From contig JAEYRD010000103.1 of the NCBI GenBank assembly GCA_023435725.1, positions 1 to 64,000 on the forward strand: a DNA stretch of 64,000 nt. Direction: 5' to 3'. Under the pieces are notes generated by a model that was not told where the DNA came from, ran no database searches, and was given only the letters and a program-made list of their open reading frames with translations. The stretch comes from Pseudomonadota bacterium (GTDB taxonomy: Bacteria > Pseudomonadota > Alphaproteobacteria > Rhizobiales > Xanthobacteraceae). Below, in pieces: positions 44,845 to 53,644 of the stretch. The translations under genes were made by a program, and so were the position numbers. Positions within the stretch are counted from its first letter, which is position 1, and each line of letters starts with the position of its first letter.

Positions 44845-44900
44845 CGGGATGGGTTGGGTCCGGGCGGTCGAGAGAGCGCTGTCCGGGTTTTTCCGTCCCG
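44845..44900 (+). ncRNA. Structured 5' leader motif, copy C (methyltransferase-helicase)
   Basis: The outer stem CGGGATGG/CCGTCCCG (44845-44852 with 44893-44900) encloses a GGGTTGGGTC junction and the inner stem CCGGGC/GTCCGG (44860-44865 with 44881-44886). The plan equals copies A and B with a longer inner loop. It lies 20 bases upstream of the ATG at 44921. Confidence 0.55.
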
Positions 44901-44920
44901 CTCTCGTGAAGGCATCTCCC

Positions 44921-47900
44921 ATGAACATCCTATCGCCCGTGACCGTCCCAGTTGCATCCGCTCCACATGCGCGCGCCGTTGTCTCCGCCGCCCACCATCT
45001 CCTCCCTCGTCTTGAGCGTGGCGAGCGCGTCGACGCCGGAATCCTGCGCGCTGCGATGGAGACCGCATTCGGCGCGTCCGACGCCTCCGGCGCCTGGGGC
45101 TGGAAAACGGCCTATGACGCCTGCGAAGTCGCGACCGTTCTCTTCCTCCGAAAATTCGGACGTGCGCTTTTCCGCAAAGCCGCGTCTCCCGCAGCACGGC
45201 TTTCGGCGCTCGCGAAAATCGCTGGTCTCCTGCCGACGCACACGCGCCGCTCGGACGAGAGCCAGGCGCTTCAGCAATTCTCGACGCCTGTTCAACTCGG
45301 GCTTGCGGCGGTGACGGCGGCGGCGATCACGCCGGACGATATCGTGCTTGAGCCATCGGCCGGCACGGGCCTGCTCGCCATCCTGGCGGAGATCGCGGGC
45401 GGAATGCTTCTCCTGAATGAGCTGGCAGAGACCCGCGCCGATCTGCTCAAAACTCTCTTTCCGACCATCGCCGTGACGCGCTTCGACGCCGCCCAGATCG
45501 ACGATCATCTGGCGCCTGGCGCATCGCCCACGGTGGTGCTGATGAACCCGCCGTTCTCGGCCATGGCCAACGTCTCCGGCCGTGTGTCCGACGCCGCGCT
45601 GCGCCATGTCGCCTCGGCGCTCAACCGGCTCGCCGAGGGCGGACGCCTGGTCGCCATCACCGGCGCCAATGTCGGGCCGGACATGCCAGACTGGCGCGAC
45701 GCGTTCGTCCGGCTTCAGGCGCGCGGCACCGTCGTCTTCACTGCGGCGATCGATGGTTCGGTCTATGCGCGGCACGGCACGACGTTTTCCACCCGGATCA
45801 CCGTGATTGACAAGCGGCCCGCTGCTGAGCCGGCCGCAATCCCGGCGTCGCCTGGCGTCGCGGCAAACGTCGCCACGCTGCTTCGCTGGATCGAAGCTCA
45901 TGTTCCGCCGCGTATGACGGTGGCGCGGCCGGCGGCTGCGACATCGGCTCGCCCGGCGCCCCGCACCGTGCGCGGCTACCTGGCGCGCTACCCGGCAACT
46001 CGTCCGGCCGCGTCCATCACGCCTTCAGGTGTTGAACTCACCTACGAGACCTTAGACTGGACACCACCGGACGGCGCGCGGCTGACGGACGCCATCTATG
46101 AACCCTACACGCTTCAGTCGATCCGCATCCCCGGCGCGCAGTCCCATCCGACCAAGCTAGTCCAGTCGGCGGCGATGGCGAGCGTTGCGCCGCCCAAACC
46201 GAGCTACCGGCCGATGCTGCCGGCAAACATCGTTCCCGATGGTGCGCTCTCCGACGCCCAACTCGAAACGGTCGTCTATGCGGGCGAGGCGCATCAGGAA
46301 TTCCTCGCCGGCGCCTGGACGGTGGACGAGACCTTCGATCTGGTGTCGGCCGCAGCCGAAGGCGTGCCCGGCGCTGTCCGCTTTCGCCGTGGCTTCATGC
46401 TTGGCGACGGCACCGGCGCGGGGAAGGGCCGCCAGTCGGCCGGCATCATTCTCGACAACTGGCTGCGCGGCCGTCGCAAGGCGGTGTGGATCAGCAAATC
46501 CGACAAGCTCCTCGAGGACGCACAGCGCGATTGGTCGGCGCTCGGCATGGAGCGCCTCCTGGTCACGCCGCTGTCGCGCTTTCCTCAGGGCAAACCAATC
46601 ACGCTTTCGGAAGGCGTCCTATTTCTAACCTATGCCACGCTACGCTCCGACGACAGGGCCGAGAAGGTTTCGCGTGTCCGACAGATCGTCCAATGGTTGG
46701 GCTCCGATTGGGATGGAGTGCTGATCTTCGACGAGAGCCATGCGATGCAGAACGCCGGCGGCGGCAAGGGAGAGCGGGGTGATGTCGCGCCTTCGCAGCA
46801 GGGGCGCGCGGGCTTGCGCCTTCAACATGCGCTTCCCAATGCCCGCGTCGTCTATGTGTCCGCCACCGGCGCCACGACCGTCCACAATCTCGCCTATGCG
46901 CAGCGGCTTGGCCTGTGGGGTGGCGAAGACTTCCCCTTCGCCAACCGAGCCGAGTTCGTAACGGCCATCGAGGACGGCGGCGTCGCGGCCATGGAGGTGC
47001 TGGCGCGCGATCTCCGCTCGCTCGGTCTCTACACGGCCCGGTCGCTGTCCTACGATGGCGTCGAATATGAGCTGCTCGAGCACCGGCTCACCGGCGAGCA
47101 GCGGCGCATCTATGACGCCTATGCCGGGGCGTTTGCCGTCATTCACAACAATCTCGACGCCGCGATGGAAGCGGCCAACATCACCGGCCCGGACGGCACG
47201 CTCAACCGGCAGGCCAAGTCCGCCGCGCGCTCGGCCTTCGAGAGCGCCAAGCAGCGCTTCTTCGGCCATCTGCTCACCAGCATGAAGACACCAACCCTGA
47301 TCCGATCGATCGAACGCGATCTTCAGAACGGCCATGCGGCGGTGGTGCAGATCGTCTCGACCGGCGAGGCACTGATGGAGCGACGCCTCGCCGAAATTCC
47401 AACGGAAGAGTGGAACGATGTCCGCGTCGACATCACGCCGCGCGAATATGTGCTCGATTATCTGGCCCATTCCTTTCCGGTGCAGCTCTATGAGCCCTAC
47501 ACCGACAGCGAGGGCAATCTGTCTTCACGGCCAGTGTTTCGCGATGGCCAGCCCGTCGAAAGCCGGGACGCCGTCGGCCGCCGAAACGAACTGATCGAAC
47601 GGCTGGCTTCGCTGCCGCCCGTGCCCGGCGCGCTCGACCAGATCGTCCAGCGCTTCGGCACCGACGTCGTCGCCGAGGTCACGGGCCGATCCCGACGCAT
47701 CATCCGCAAGAAAGATCGTCTGGTGGTCGAACACCGCGCGCCGTCGGCCAACCTTGCCGAGACCGCCGCCTTCATGGACGACGACAAGCGCGTGCTGGTG
47801 TTCTCGGATGCCGGCGGCACGGGGCGGAGCTACCATGCCGACCTGTCGGCAAGAAACCAGCGGCTGCGCGTTCACTATCTGCTCGAACCCGGCTGGAAGG

Positions 47901-49225
47901 CTGACGCCGCCATTCAGGGACTCGGCCGCACCAACCGCACCAACCAGGCGCAGCCGCCGCTGTTTCGCCCCATCGCAACGGATGTGAAGGCCGAGAAGCG
48001 GTTTCTTTCGACCATCGCGCGCCGTCTCGACACGCTGGGCGCCATCACCCGCGGGCAACGCCAGACGGGCGGGCAGGGGCTGTTCCGGGCAGAGGACAAT
48101 CTGGAAAGTTCTTACGCGCGTGATGCGCTGCGCCAACTCTACCTTCTGCTCGTACGAGGCAAGGTCGAGGGCTGCTCGCTCGCCCGCTTCGAGTCCGCCA
48201 CCGGCCTGAAGCTGATGGACGACAACGGCATTAAGGACGAGCTCCCGCCGATCACCACCTTCCTGAACCGCCTGCTGGCGCTCACCATCGACCTGCAAGG
48301 CATCCTGTTTACGGCCTTCGAGCAATTGCTCGAGGCGAAAATCGAAGGCGCGATCGCCAGCGGGGTCTACGACCTCGGGCTGGAAACGCTGACCGCTGAG
48401 AGCTTCGTCGTCACGGATCGGCGGACGATCTACACCCACCTGACGACGGGCGCCGAAACCCGTTTGCTCGCCATCGCCGAGCGCCGACGCAATCGCCCCG
48501 TCACGCTCGATGATGCTCTCCATCATCTCTCCGATCCGTCCGCTCGCCTCCTGGTGAACGAGCGCTCGGGCCGCGCTGCCGTGCAGATCCCCGCACCCAG
48601 CGTCATGCTCGACGATGGCGAGATAGAGCGCCGCGTCCGGCTGATCCGGCCGATGGAATACCACCACGCCTCGCTCAAGACGATGGCGGAAAGTCACTGG
48701 CAGAAGACTGATCGCGACAGCTTCGCCACAGCCTGGAGCCGCGAAATCGCCGAGCTGCCGGAGTTCTCCGAAAGCACGCTCCACGTCGTCGCGGGCCTGC
48801 TGCTTCCGGTGTGGAAGCGGTTACCGGATGAATCCACTCGCGTCTATCGCCTTCAGACCGACGAGGGCGAACGCATCATCGGCCGCCGCGTCTCCGCGGC
48901 CTGGGCAGCAAACGCCACGGGATCCGGCGCAGCCTCGCTGACGGCAGATGACGCCTATGCCGTGCTGATGGACGGCAAGACGGTCCTCGATCTCGCCGAG
49001 GGGCTTCAGCTTCGCCGTGCGCGGATCATGGGCGCCAACCGGATCGAACTCACCGGCTTCACGGAAGCGATGCGCGATCGTCTGCGCGCCTACGGCCTGT
49101 TCAGCGAGATCGTCTCGTGGAAGTTGCGCTTTTTCGTTCCGGTTGATGCGTCAGGTCCAGCCATCCTCGGCAAGCTGTTCGACACCTATCCGGTTGAGCG
49201 CATCAGCGAGCGGGAGGCCGCGTAA
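44921..49225 (+). CDS. Methyltransferase-helicase fusion, strawberry-notch family
   Basis: A 1434-residue protein. The N-terminal adenine methyltransferase has VLEPSAGTGLLAILAEI and the catalytic VLMNPPFSAM near residue 208. A superfamily II helicase follows, with Walker A GDGTGAGKGR near residue 494, DESHAM near residue 603 and the late motif LEPGWKADAAIQGLGRTNRT. This is the strawberry-notch-like helicase class seen on Rhizobiales ICEs and phages. It probably modifies and remodels the element's own DNA. The ATG at 44921 is favoured over one 72 bases upstream that lies in the leader stem. Its stop overlaps the next start by one base. Confidence 0.85.
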   Translation: MNILSPVTVPVASAPHARAVVSAAHHLLPRLERGERVDAGILRAAMETAFGASDASGAWGWKTAYDACEVATVLFLRKFGRALFRKAASPAARLSALAKIAGLLPTHTRRSDESQALQQFSTPVQLGLAAVTAAAITPDDIVLEPSAGTGLLAILAEIAGGMLLLNELAETRADLLKTLFPTIAVTRFDAAQIDDHLAPGASPTVVLMNPPFSAMANVSGRVSDAALRHVASALNRLAEGGRLVAITGANVGPDMPDWRDAFVRLQARGTVVFTAAIDGSVYARHGTTFSTRITVIDKRPAAEPAAIPASPGVAANVATLLRWIEAHVPPRMTVARPAAATSARPAPRTVRGYLARYPATRPAASITPSGVELTYETLDWTPPDGARLTDAIYEPYTLQSIRIPGAQSHPTKLVQSAAMASVAPPKPSYRPMLPANIVPDGALSDAQLETVVYAGEAHQEFLAGAWTVDETFDLVSAAAEGVPGAVRFRRGFMLGDGTGAGKGRQSAGIILDNWLRGRRKAVWISKSDKLLEDAQRDWSALGMERLLVTPLSRFPQGKPITLSEGVLFLTYATLRSDDRAEKVSRVRQIVQWLGSDWDGVLIFDESHAMQNAGGGKGERGDVAPSQQGRAGLRLQHALPNARVVYVSATGATTVHNLAYAQRLGLWGGEDFPFANRAEFVTAIEDGGVAAMEVLARDLRSLGLYTARSLSYDGVEYELLEHRLTGEQRRIYDAYAGAFAVIHNNLDAAMEAANITGPDGTLNRQAKSAARSAFESAKQRFFGHLLTSMKTPTLIRSIERDLQNGHAAVVQIVSTGEALMERRLAEIPTEEWNDVRVDITPREYVLDYLAHSFPVQLYEPYTDSEGNLSSRPVFRDGQPVESRDAVGRRNELIERLASLPPVPGALDQIVQRFGTDVVAEVTGRSRRIIRKKDRLVVEHRAPSANLAETAAFMDDDKRVLVFSDAGGTGRSYHADLSARNQRLRVHYLLEPGWKADAAIQGLGRTNRTNQAQPPLFRPIATDVKAEKRFLSTIARRLDTLGAITRGQRQTGGQGLFRAEDNLESSYARDALRQLYLLLVRGKVEGCSLARFESATGLKLMDDNGIKDELPPITTFLNRLLALTIDLQGILFTAFEQLLEAKIEGAIASGVYDLGLETLTAESFVVTDRRTIYTHLTTGAETRLLAIAERRRNRPVTLDDALHHLSDPSARLLVNERSGRAAVQIPAPSVMLDDGEIERRVRLIRPMEYHHASLKTMAESHWQKTDRDSFATAWSREIAELPEFSESTLHVVAGLLLPVWKRLPDESTRVYRLQTDEGERIIGRRVSAAWAANATGSGAASLTADDAYAVLMDGKTVLDLAEGLQLRRARIMGANRIELTGFTEAMRDRLRAYGLFSEIVSWKLRFFVPVDASGPAILGKLFDTYPVERISEREAA

Positions 49226-50286
49226 TGGCTCGCATCGATGCTTCCGATCTGGCGTATCGTCTCGGCCGTCAAGCCGAGGCGGTCTGCCGCCACTATCTCT
49301 CCAACGGGCGCCGCCAGGGCAATTACTGGCAGGTTGGCGATGTTCGCAATTCCAAGGGACGCTCGATGTTCGTCCGGCTGAAGGATTCACCCAAAGGCCC
49401 GGCCGGTAAATGGACCGATGCCGCAACCTCTGAGCATGGCGACCTTCTCGACGTGATCCGCGGGACGCTTGGTCTGGTCAACTTCGCGGATATTGCCGGG
49501 GAGGCACGCCGCTTCCTCAGCCTTCCGCATCCCGAACCCGAGATGATCGCGCACGCGCCGGCTGCAACGTCTGTGCCGTCAGGATCGCCCGAGGCGGCAC
49601 GGCGACTGTTCGCCATGTCGCAGCCGATCATAGGCACTCTTGCCGAAGCCTATCTGCGTGATCGCGGCATTTCCACTTTACACGATACGTCAAGCCTGCG
49701 CTTTCATCCGCGCTGTTACTATCGTCCCGATCATGGCCCGACCGAGACATGGCCGGCGCTGATTGCTGCCGCAACGGACCTTGACACGGGCATGACCGGC
49801 GCCCTGCGCACCTGGCTCAACCCGGCCGGCTTTGATCCCGTGACGCTCGGCAAAGCGCCGATCGACACGCCACGTCGCGCCATGGGAGACCTGCTTGGTC
49901 ATGCTGTCCGCTTCGGTGAAGTGAATGATGTCGCGGCGGCAGGCGAGGGCATCGAGACCATGCTGTCGTTGCGCATGGTTGTGCCAATGATGCCGATGCT
50001 GGCGGCGCTCTCGGCCGCGCACCTCGCTGCCATCCTGTTCCCAGCGACATTGCGCCGTCTCTATGTCGCGCGCGATGACGATCCCGCCGGCGATACGGCC
50101 TACGGCACGCTGACTGACCGAGCGCACGAGTCCGGTATCGACGTGATCCCGCTGGCGCCGGCACTGGCGGATTTCAACGATGACCTGCGCCTGCTCGGCA
50201 TCGATGCACTCCAGGTCGCGGTTCGGGTCCAGCTCGATCCGCGGGACGTCATCCGCTTCATGCTGTCGGCGGATCTGGTCCGGTAG
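49225..50286 (+). CDS. Toprim-domain primase-like protein
   Basis: A 353-residue protein. An N-terminal part with NYWQVGDVRNSKGRSMFVRL, GKWTDAATSEHGDLLDVIRG resembles the zinc/nucleic-acid region of phage-type primases. The Toprim fold has AAGEGIETMLSLRM (the Glu) and LYVARDDDPAGDTAYGTLTD (the DxD). It may prime replication of the transferred strand. It starts at the last base of the helicase stop (TAATG), so expression is coupled. Confidence 0.78.
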   Translation: MARIDASDLAYRLGRQAEAVCRHYLSNGRRQGNYWQVGDVRNSKGRSMFVRLKDSPKGPAGKWTDAATSEHGDLLDVIRGTLGLVNFADIAGEARRFLSLPHPEPEMIAHAPAATSVPSGSPEAARRLFAMSQPIIGTLAEAYLRDRGISTLHDTSSLRFHPRCYYRPDHGPTETWPALIAAATDLDTGMTGALRTWLNPAGFDPVTLGKAPIDTPRRAMGDLLGHAVRFGEVNDVAAAGEGIETMLSLRMVVPMMPMLAALSAAHLAAILFPATLRRLYVARDDDPAGDTAYGTLTDRAHESGIDVIPLAPALADFNDDLRLLGIDALQVAVRVQLDPRDVIRFMLSADLVR

Positions 50287-50412
50287 GTGGGGTGCGGGAC
50301 GGTGAGGGTCGTCGGGGCCGGTCACGGTGCTTCCGGTGCGGAGAGGGCCGCGCAGGCGGCCTTCTTGAGAGGCGCCGGTCTGCGGCAAGCGGTCCGGCCC
50401 GGCAATGGCTGC

Positions 50413-50505
50413 GGCCGGCTATTTTCCGCCGCGCGCCGCAGAATAGATCTCACATTATTCATAGGACGACAGCGCGCTTTGCATCGCGAAGCAAAATAGC
50501 CGGCC
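50413..50505. repeat. 13-base perfect inverted repeat with 67-base loop
   Basis: GGCCGGCTATTTT (50413-50425) and AAAATAGCCGGCC (50493-50505) are exact inverted copies. The loop contains the smaller inverted pair GC-x-CGCG near 50482. It lies in the 347-base gap between the Toprim and DUF2493 genes. Possible roles are a protein-binding dyad, a terminator for the upstream operon or an origin; none is shown. Confidence 0.6.
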
Positions 50506-50592
50506 TCCGCCATCCTCCGCTTCGCTCCGGCCGCTGCGCTTCGCCTCCAGCGGTGCAGGTCCGGCCTGCGTGCCGCCTGTCGTCGCCGTGAA

Positions 50593-50611
50593 GGCCGCGA
50601 TGGGCGCGGCC
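50593..50611 (+). ncRNA. Leader hairpin, class 2 copy 1 (DUF2493)
   Basis: GGCCGCG-ATGGG-CGCGGCC, seven pairs, 22 bases upstream of the DUF2493 start. The element CATCCTCCGCT lies 82 bases upstream at 50511. The same hairpin core (CCGCGA-TGG-) and the same CATCCTCCGCT precede the DUF736 gene at 52739. Confidence 0.5.
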
Positions 50612-50632
50612 GATCCGAACAGGAGCACCGAC

Positions 50633-51571
50633 ATGACCAACCCCGATGACCACACTGAGGCCGCGCCATCCCTTGCCGAACACACTCTGGCCGAACTCCA
50701 ACTCCACGGCTACCGCGCCTTCGAGGATGAACCCGACCCGCGGCCATTGCCCGAAGGCCGCACGATCGCAGGTGCCGTCGCCGACATCTTCGACGCCCTG
50801 ATCGTCAGCCTCCGGGACACACGACTCGAACCCGACCTCGACGATCTGCTCTGGTCGACGGTGAACCTCTTTCACCGCGCCGGCGAGCGGGCCGCCCGCC
50901 AACTCGACGACAACGAACAGGCGCAGCGGCGCAGCCAGACCGAACAGGACGGCAGCGAAATCTGCTCCGTCGAACTCGAACGCCTGATCGCCGAAGGCAT
51001 CACACTGATCGAACGGCGCAACGGCATGGAGCTGTTCCGCGACCAGGCCGCGGACCTCTACGCCCGCCACACCGGTTCGCACTGGCATCCGCGCAACGGA
51101 TCGAAGGTCAGCCATCGCACACTCACGGCTGCCATGATCGACAGCCGCGACTTCATCGCCGCCAAGCGCCGGGCGGCAACGGAGCTCATGCTGCCGACCG
51201 GACCCAAGATCGCCTTCAGCGGCGGTCTCGACTTCAATGAGGTGACGCTGATCTGGGATGCACTCGACAAGGTTTGCGCCAGGCATCCCGACATGGTGCT
51301 CCTCCACGGCGGTTCGCCAAAAGGAGCCGAACGCATCGCATCGCGCTGGGCCGACAGCCGCAAGGTGACGCAGATCGCCTTCAAACCCGACTGGGCCAAG
51401 CACGCCAAGGCGGCGCCGTTCCGACGCAACGACGCCATGCTCGAGGCGTTGCCGATCGGCATCTTGGTCACGCCCGGCACGGGCATCCAGGCTAACCTCG
51501 CCGACAAGGCCCGACGCCTCGGCATTCCCGTCAGCAAGATCGGCAAGGACAACACCAAGGGCGGCGCGTAA
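50633..51571 (+). CDS. DUF2493 (SLOG-like) protein
   Basis: A 312-residue protein. The first 180 residues are helical (LIERRNGMELFRDQAADLYA). The C-terminal DUF2493 domain starts at IAFSGGLDFNEVTLIWDALD and continues with MVLLHGGSPKGAERIASRWA, the nucleotide-binding pattern of SLOG/Rossmann-like folds. The ATG at 50633 has AGGAG nine bases upstream. It is part of the ICE backbone block; the exact role is not known. Confidence 0.8.
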   Translation: MTNPDDHTEAAPSLAEHTLAELQLHGYRAFEDEPDPRPLPEGRTIAGAVADIFDALIVSLRDTRLEPDLDDLLWSTVNLFHRAGERAARQLDDNEQAQRRSQTEQDGSEICSVELERLIAEGITLIERRNGMELFRDQAADLYARHTGSHWHPRNGSKVSHRTLTAAMIDSRDFIAAKRRAATELMLPTGPKIAFSGGLDFNEVTLIWDALDKVCARHPDMVLLHGGSPKGAERIASRWADSRKVTQIAFKPDWAKHAKAAPFRRNDAMLEALPIGILVTPGTGIQANLADKARRLGIPVSKIGKDNTKGGA

Positions 51572-51730
51572 GCGCCGTCTTCGCCTTGCACCGACAGTTG
51601 CATGCGCCAGGCGCTCGCAAACAGGTTCAGACGGAATTTCGCTTTGTCGGCCCATGGCCATAGGCTAGAATCACCTTTGCGCCGTGGAGGTGGTGGAGGC
51701 GCAAATCCTGATGTCACGGGAGTATCCACC

Positions 51731-52171
51731 ATGCGCGCGCTCTCCATTCCCCTCAGCCTCATTGGCCTCGGCTTTTCCTGCTGGCTGCTTTACAGCCTTG
51801 CCGTTTACGCGCTGCCGTTTTTCGTCGGTCTATCGATTGCCTTCTATGCCTATGACAAGGGCGCAGGGGCGTTCGGGGCGATCCTGCTCGGCCTCCTCAC
51901 CGCCGGCGTCGTTCTCGCGATCGGGCAGGTTGCCTTTGCGCTCGCACGCGCACCGGTCCTGCGTATCCTGCTCGGCCTGACCTTTGCCATTCCGGCTGCT
52001 GTTGCCGGCTATCATGCGGCCTTTGATCTTGCCGGCCTCACGCTTCCATCCGATGCCTGGCGCCATGTCTTCGGCGTTCTCGGCGCCATCGCGATCGGTG
52101 CGACGGCCTGGTTACGCCTCGCACCGATGCCCGCCAACGCGGATGGTCATCGTCTGCCGGCCGGCTCGTAA
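51731..52171 (+). CDS. Small integral membrane protein
   Basis: A 146-residue protein with about four membrane helices (IPLSLIGLGFSCWLLYSLAV, AILLGLLTAGVVLAIGQVAF, ILLGLTFAIPAAVAGYHAA, VFGVLGAIAIGATAW). The ATG at 51731 follows GGGAGTATCCACC. I do not recognise a specific function. Similar small membrane proteins occur at this place in rhizobial ICEs. Confidence 0.65.
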   Translation: MRALSIPLSLIGLGFSCWLLYSLAVYALPFFVGLSIAFYAYDKGAGAFGAILLGLLTAGVVLAIGQVAFALARAPVLRILLGLTFAIPAAVAGYHAAFDLAGLTLPSDAWRHVFGVLGAIAIGATAWLRLAPMPANADGHRLPAGS

Positions 52172-52738
52172 CGTCGGTTTGCGGCGACGTCCGAGCGTCG
52201 GGGTGTGCCGCCGGCTTCGACCGGTCTTGGGCATCGCTCAAGCATGAAGCTCCGTGTCCGTCGGCCATGACCCGAGGCAGCGCAGGAGCCGTCGGAACGC
52301 TGGACGGCAGCGCCTTCGCGCGGACCGGCGACGGGTGAGCAGCGTATACGTCCACGGGCTGCTCGCTGGCGGGCGCGACGTTGGGACATTGACATCGGCC
52401 GTGATTTGCCTGCGCCCTGTTGGCCTTAAGTCCCGGTGCGGGTTCGCCAGTTCTCCTTGTCAGCCCTGATTCGAGAAGCGCGTCCATTGGCGTGTACGAT
52501 GGCCTGACCTTGGCCGGACACCGGCTGCGCCTCGATCGACTAGCCGCAATGCCGTCGTTCAACTTTCTCCCCCTGACGGCTGCGCCGCCATTCCTCGCGA
52601 AACAAGAAAGTTGCCCGCCTGGCATCCTCCGCTGCGCTTCGGTCCGCACGCGGATGCCGCGTCGCTCGTCTCCGGCCCGTCGGTCGCCATCGAGACCGCG
52701 ATGGTCGCGGCTCGGAAAACAGAGCAAGGAGAACTATC
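52172..52738. other. 567-base gap before DUF736
   Basis: No supported gene. The right part holds CATCCTCCGCT at 52623 and the class 2 leader hairpin at 52692-52713. Short frames on both strands here lack ribosome sites and domains. Confidence 0.45.
52692..52713 (+). ncRNA. Leader hairpin, class 2 copy 2 (DUF736)
   Basis: GAG-a-CCGCGA-TGG-TCGCGG-CTC, a nine-pair stem with one bulged A, 25 bases upstream of the DUF736 ATG. It matches the hairpin at 50593 in core sequence and position, with covarying outer pairs. Confidence 0.5.
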
Positions 52739-53056
52739 ATGGCGAACATCGGCACCTTCACCAAGACCGAACAGGGCTTCACCGGCGAACTCGTCACCCT
52801 CAACCTCAAGGCCAAGAACGTCCGCCTGGCTGCCGAACCGGCGAGCAGCACCGAGAACGCACCCACCCACCGCGTCTTCGTTGGCCGCGTCGAGATCGGT
52901 GCCGCCTGGGCCAAGCGCTCCAACGAAGGCCGCGCCTACCTCTCGGTCAAGCTCGACGACCCAAGCTTCAACGCTCCGATCTACGCGAACCTTGTCGAAG
53001 ACGAGGACGGCCAAACCCACACCCTGATCTGGTCCCGCGCCCGCAGGGCCGACTGA
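52739..53056 (+). CDS. DUF736 protein, copy 1
   Basis: A 105-residue DUF736 protein: MANIGTFTKTEQGFTGELVT, then TENAPTHRVFVGRVEIGAAW and DDPSFNAPIYANLVEDE. This small family is widespread on plasmids and ICEs of Rhizobiales with unknown function. AAGGAGAACTATC gives a strong ribosome site. A second copy with moderate identity lies at 56396 in the transfer cluster. Confidence 0.88.
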   Translation: MANIGTFTKTEQGFTGELVTLNLKAKNVRLAAEPASSTENAPTHRVFVGRVEIGAAWAKRSNEGRAYLSVKLDDPSFNAPIYANLVEDEDGQTHTLIWSRARRAD

Positions 53057-53070
53057 CCTGACAGCTTCCA

Positions 53071-53094
53071 ATGCCCCGCCGCGAGGCGGGGCAT
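53071..53094. terminator. GC-rich hairpin terminator
   Basis: ATGCCCCGCC and GGCGGGGCAT form a perfect ten-pair stem with a GCGA (GNRA-type) tetraloop, 15 bases after the DUF736 stop. There is no T-run, and it could serve both convergent genes. Confidence 0.6.
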
Positions 53095-53206
53095 CGGTCC
53101 TGCGTCAAATGGCGCCAACCGCTGTCGGCCGAACCCGCGAAGCGCCTGGGCATTCGTGTCCTTGCCGCGCAACCAGCGGCTGGGGTTCGGTTGGCGCCGC
53201 CATCAA

Positions 53207-53434
53207 TCACTTCTTGCTGTGCGCCGGAGTGCGTCGTAGCAGCTCGTCGGGCGCGACCCCAAGCACTTCGGCGAGCTTCTCGATCGTGTCGACGCTCGCG
53301 GCATAAGTGCCACGTTCAAGCGAGCTAATATAAGTCCGATCGATATCAGCGTCGTGCGCCAATGCTTCCTGCGACAGGCCCTTTGCCTGCCTCGCGCGGC
53401 GCAGATTGGTCGCAAACACTTCTCGCAACTGCAT
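53207..53434 (-). CDS. qseC: XRE-family regulator, QseC-like
   Basis: A 75-residue helix-turn-helix protein: LRRARQAKGLSQEALAHDAD, then IDRTYISSLERGTYAAS, which is the XRE DNA-recognition unit. In the Mesorhizobium symbiosis ICE, QseC is a small DNA-binding protein divergently placed from qseM and controls it by binding the shared gap. The same layout is here: qseM-like DUF2285 gene divergent at 53645, inverted-repeat operator at 53451-53485. The name is by position and family, not by sequence comparison. Confidence 0.68.
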   Translation of the reverse strand: MQLREVFATNLRRARQAKGLSQEALAHDADIDRTYISSLERGTYAASVDTIEKLAEVLGVAPDELLRRTPAHSKK

Positions 53435-53450
53435 CCGCGAAGTGTTCGTC

Positions 53451-53485
53451 TTGTAGAGTATTTCACCACGGAGTATTCTCTACAA
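53451..53485. promoter_or_regulatory. Probable operator between qseC and qseM
   Basis: TTGTAGAG (53451-53458) and CTCTACAA (53478-53485) are perfect inverted arms. An AGTATT word is repeated inside (53457 and 53472). The dyad starts 17 bases upstream of the XRE start codon. It would suit binding by the XRE protein to set the switch between the two genes. Confidence 0.6.
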
Positions 53486-53644
53486 ATGATCCGGCCAGCG
53501 GTTTGGAACTCCAAGGCGAATGTCGTGGCAGCCGGAGCAGAGAGCGCCGGCAGGAGGCCAAGATCATTAATCTATAATTAAGTATGTCATTGGGGGTCTG
53601 GCATTCCTCCCTTAAACTCCCCTCAGCACGCCACGCCGACTCCA

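Noticed and set aside
47525..48784. 419-codon minus-strand open frame
   Set aside because: Antisense shadow of the methyltransferase-helicase gene with no recognisable domain.
52038..52727. 229-codon minus-strand frame in the gap before DUF736
   Set aside because: It overlaps the membrane protein gene and the leader hairpin, has no ribosome site and a low-complexity composition.
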